Assembly (NCBI GenBank): GCA_021788565.1 | Contig: JAJYKO010000288.1 | Location: forward strand, 1-6,915 | DNA from: Chloroflexota bacterium | Lineage (GTDB): Bacteria > Chloroflexota > UBA6077 | Length of the DNA stretch: 6,915 nt | Reading direction: 5' to 3' | Shown: positions 5,894 to 6,915 of the stretch, piece by piece | Position numbering within the stretch: the stretch's first letter is position 1 | Layout: each line of letters starts with the position of its first letter | Made by a program: the position numbers and the translations under genes | Notes under the pieces: model-generated | What the model was told of the DNA's origin: nothing | The model's database searches: none | What the model saw: the letters and a program-made list of their open reading frames with translations, nothing else

Positions 5894-6649
5894 ATGGCCG
5901 GGCCCGACCTTTCTTCTGAAGAAAATACCGTGGTCGGGTTGAGCGGCGTGCTTTTCGACGCGGGCAACACCCTCATCTACATGCCTCGATCCGCGGAGGA
6001 AATCCTCCAGGATCTCTGCCTCCAGATCGGTATCTCGGTATCCATGGACAGGGCTCGTGGCGGCTACCTGGAGTCCGAGCGGTTCTACGCTGAGCACGCA
6101 CTGGGCTATACCGGAGATCAGGGCGCATTCTGGCATCAGTACCACAGCGCTGCTCTCCGCCACATGGGCATTGACGACCCGAACGGGGAGAAGTCCGCCT
6201 TTCTCTCCCACGGCTTCGGCTTGCCAGGCGTGTGGCGGGCCTATCCGGAGGCAGCGGCAGTGTGCGAGCAGCTTCGTTCCATGGGGCTGAAGCTGGGTGT
6301 CGTCTCCAATGGACCGGTGACAGTGAGAGACCTCCTCTACCAAGCGGGCCTGCTATCATTCTTCGATGTGGTGGTCACTTCTCAGGGAGTGGGAGTGGAG
6401 AAGCCAGACCCGCGGATCTTCGAGGCAGCCCTGGAGGCGCTTGGGGTTCAGGCCAACCGCGTGCTGTTCGTGGGAGACCTGTACGAGGTGGACGTCCGGG
6501 GGGGTCGCTCGGCCGGCCTGCGGACGGCGCTGATCGATCGAGCGGGCATGGCACAGCCGCCCATCGACTGCCCGGTGCTTCGCTCGCTGGATGAAGTGAT
6601 ACCACTGGTGACAGGGAGTGGGGAACAGAGTACCGGGATCAAGGGATAG
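5894..6649 (+). CDS. HAD-superfamily hydrolase (haloacid dehalogenase/phosphatase type)
   Basis: This 251-aa protein shows the HAD motifs in order: I, LFDAGNTL with nucleophile D22; II, VVSNG with S138; III, K170 in VEKPDPRIF; IV, GDLYEVD with D195 and D200. A helical cap fills about residues 32-125. The position two residues after the nucleophile is Gly (G24), not the acid/base Asp of classical phosphatases and mutases, although such DxGxT variants do occur in the family. Substrate is unknown. ATG 5894 lies 2 nt after the xerD stop and has no strong SD, suggesting translational coupling; GTG 5930 or TTG 5939 remain possible starts. The upstream open frame from 5681 overlaps xerD and is not coding. 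The last roughly 13 residues are encoded by hairpin 3 repeat sequence. Confidence 0.9.
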   Translation: MAGPDLSSEENTVVGLSGVLFDAGNTLIYMPRSAEEILQDLCLQIGISVSMDRARGGYLESERFYAEHALGYTGDQGAFWHQYHSAALRHMGIDDPNGEKSAFLSHGFGLPGVWRAYPEAAAVCEQLRSMGLKLGVVSNGPVTVRDLLYQAGLLSFFDVVVTSQGVGVEKPDPRIFEAALEALGVQANRVLFVGDLYEVDVRGGRSAGLRTALIDRAGMAQPPIDCPVLRSLDEVIPLVTGSGEQSTGIKG

Positions 6650-6696
6650 GATTGGCGCCTTACTTTCTGATCCCTGTTCCCTGAAAGCCGATCCCT
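6612..6696 (+). repeat. Post-stop hairpin 3, degenerate heptamer arms, overlapping the HAD stop
   Basis: The G-rich arm starts inside the HAD gene and crosses its stop (6647-6649). GGGAACA (6621-6627) and GGGATCA (6635-6641) pair with TGTTCCC (6675-6681) and TGATCCC (6668-6674); a 7-nt insert, GAGTACC, breaks the 5' arm. The 3' arm reads as consecutive 7-nt units (TGATCCC, TGTTCCC, TGAAAGC, CGATCCC). The element ends at the SD of the phosphorylase gene. It could modulate expression between the two genes; the next gene has the same orientation, so full termination is not required. Confidence 0.7.
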
Positions 6697-6708
6697 GGGG
6701 AGGTGCTG

Positions 6709-6915
6709 TTGACCAAGCTGGCTGAAGCCGCGTCTGTTGTGCTCACCAGGTCGGGGATCCGTCCCGAGGTGGGACTCATCCTGGGGTCAGGGCTCGGCGC
6801 CGTGGCGGACCAGATCGAGCCCGTGGTTCGAATGCCCTATGGGGAAATACCAGGCTTCCCTGGCGCCAACGTTCCAGGCCACAAAGGCGAACTGGTGGTG
6901 GGAATTCTGGACGGC
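6709..6915 (+). CDS. punA: Purine nucleoside phosphorylase, 5' part
   Basis: The first 69 residues of a trimeric-type (inosine/guanosine, PNP II) purine nucleoside phosphorylase, which cleaves purine nucleosides with phosphate to the base and ribose-1-phosphate in the cytoplasm (salvage). Visible signatures are GLILGSGLGAVAD, the phosphate-binding Gly/Ser loop, and IPGFPGANVPGHKGELVVG, containing the conserved GH. The remainder, including the base-binding Glu/Asn region, is outside the window. TTG at 6709 is taken as start because GGAGG (6699-6703) lies 5 nt upstream; the in-frame GTG at 6703 overlaps the SD. Its position two genes after xerD recalls the xerD-deoB-pnp order in Bacillus. The symbol is by family resemblance. 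Confidence 0.9.
   Translation, partial: MTKLAEAASVVLTRSGIRPEVGLILGSGLGAVADQIEPVVRMPYGEIPGFPGANVPGHKGELVVGILDG

Noticed and set aside
1..6915. Defence island, prophage or mobile element around the tyrosine recombinase
   Set aside because: The recombinase is of Xer housekeeping type, neighbours are metabolic genes, and no attachment-site repeats, tRNA or transposase were seen.

Overview
The window is about 60% G+C (by eye) and gene-dense. It carries eight protein-coding genes: two cut by the window edges, five complete genes of recognisable family, and one short conserved-looking gene of unknown function. I see no rRNA, tRNA, CRISPR array, insertion sequence or phage gene. The mix (long-chain polyprenyl diphosphate synthase, a cysteine-rich CoA-dehydratase/activase-type protein, MmgE/PrpD protein, stand-alone Lrp/AsnC ligand-binding domain, frequent TTG starts) suggests a bacterium of Chloroflexota or an anaerobic Gram-positive-like lineage. 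That placement is an inference, not shown by any marker gene here.

Layout. (1) Positions 1-2642, + strand: the 3' part of a TatD-family metal-dependent hydrolase, then, after 1 nt, a long-chain trans-prenyltransferase (TTG start), a 100-nt gap holding a strong hairpin, and a 375-aa COG3581/DUF2229-like protein with conserved cysteines. (2) Positions 2711-3269, - strand: a two-gene unit made of a 76-aa stand-alone RAM (Lrp/AsnC effector-binding) protein followed by a 94-aa protein I do not recognise, read from a good sigma-70-type promoter at 3332-3359. (3) Positions 3434-4768, - strand: a single MmgE/PrpD-family gene with its own promoter. (4) Positions 4956-6915, + strand: Xer-type tyrosine recombinase, a HAD-superfamily hydrolase 2 nt behind it, and the 5' end of a purine nucleoside phosphorylase. 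This resembles the xerD-deoB-pnp order known in Bacillus, but with a HAD protein where phosphopentomutase would be.

The most distinctive content is non-coding. Three long hairpins (1422-1492, 3370-3432, 6612-6696) have different sequences but the same plan: immediately behind (or across) a stop codon, a G/A-rich 5' arm of degenerate 7-8 nt repeats, then a C/T-rich 3' arm, always with the G-rich arm on the coding strand. They look like a family of post-stop repeat hairpins. Separately, a 12-nt motif (coding-strand form CATCCCTARYGG) occurs three times, only at the promoters of the RAM unit and of the MmgE/PrpD gene, making it a candidate shared operator. No stretch longer than 300 nt lacks a gene; the longest gaps are 4769-4955 (two divergent promoters) and 3270-3433 (promoter, motif pair, hairpin).

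I found no evidence of a complete new multi-gene system such as a defence island. The candidates for novelty are the hairpin family, the shared promoter motif, and the RAM/unknown-protein pair.
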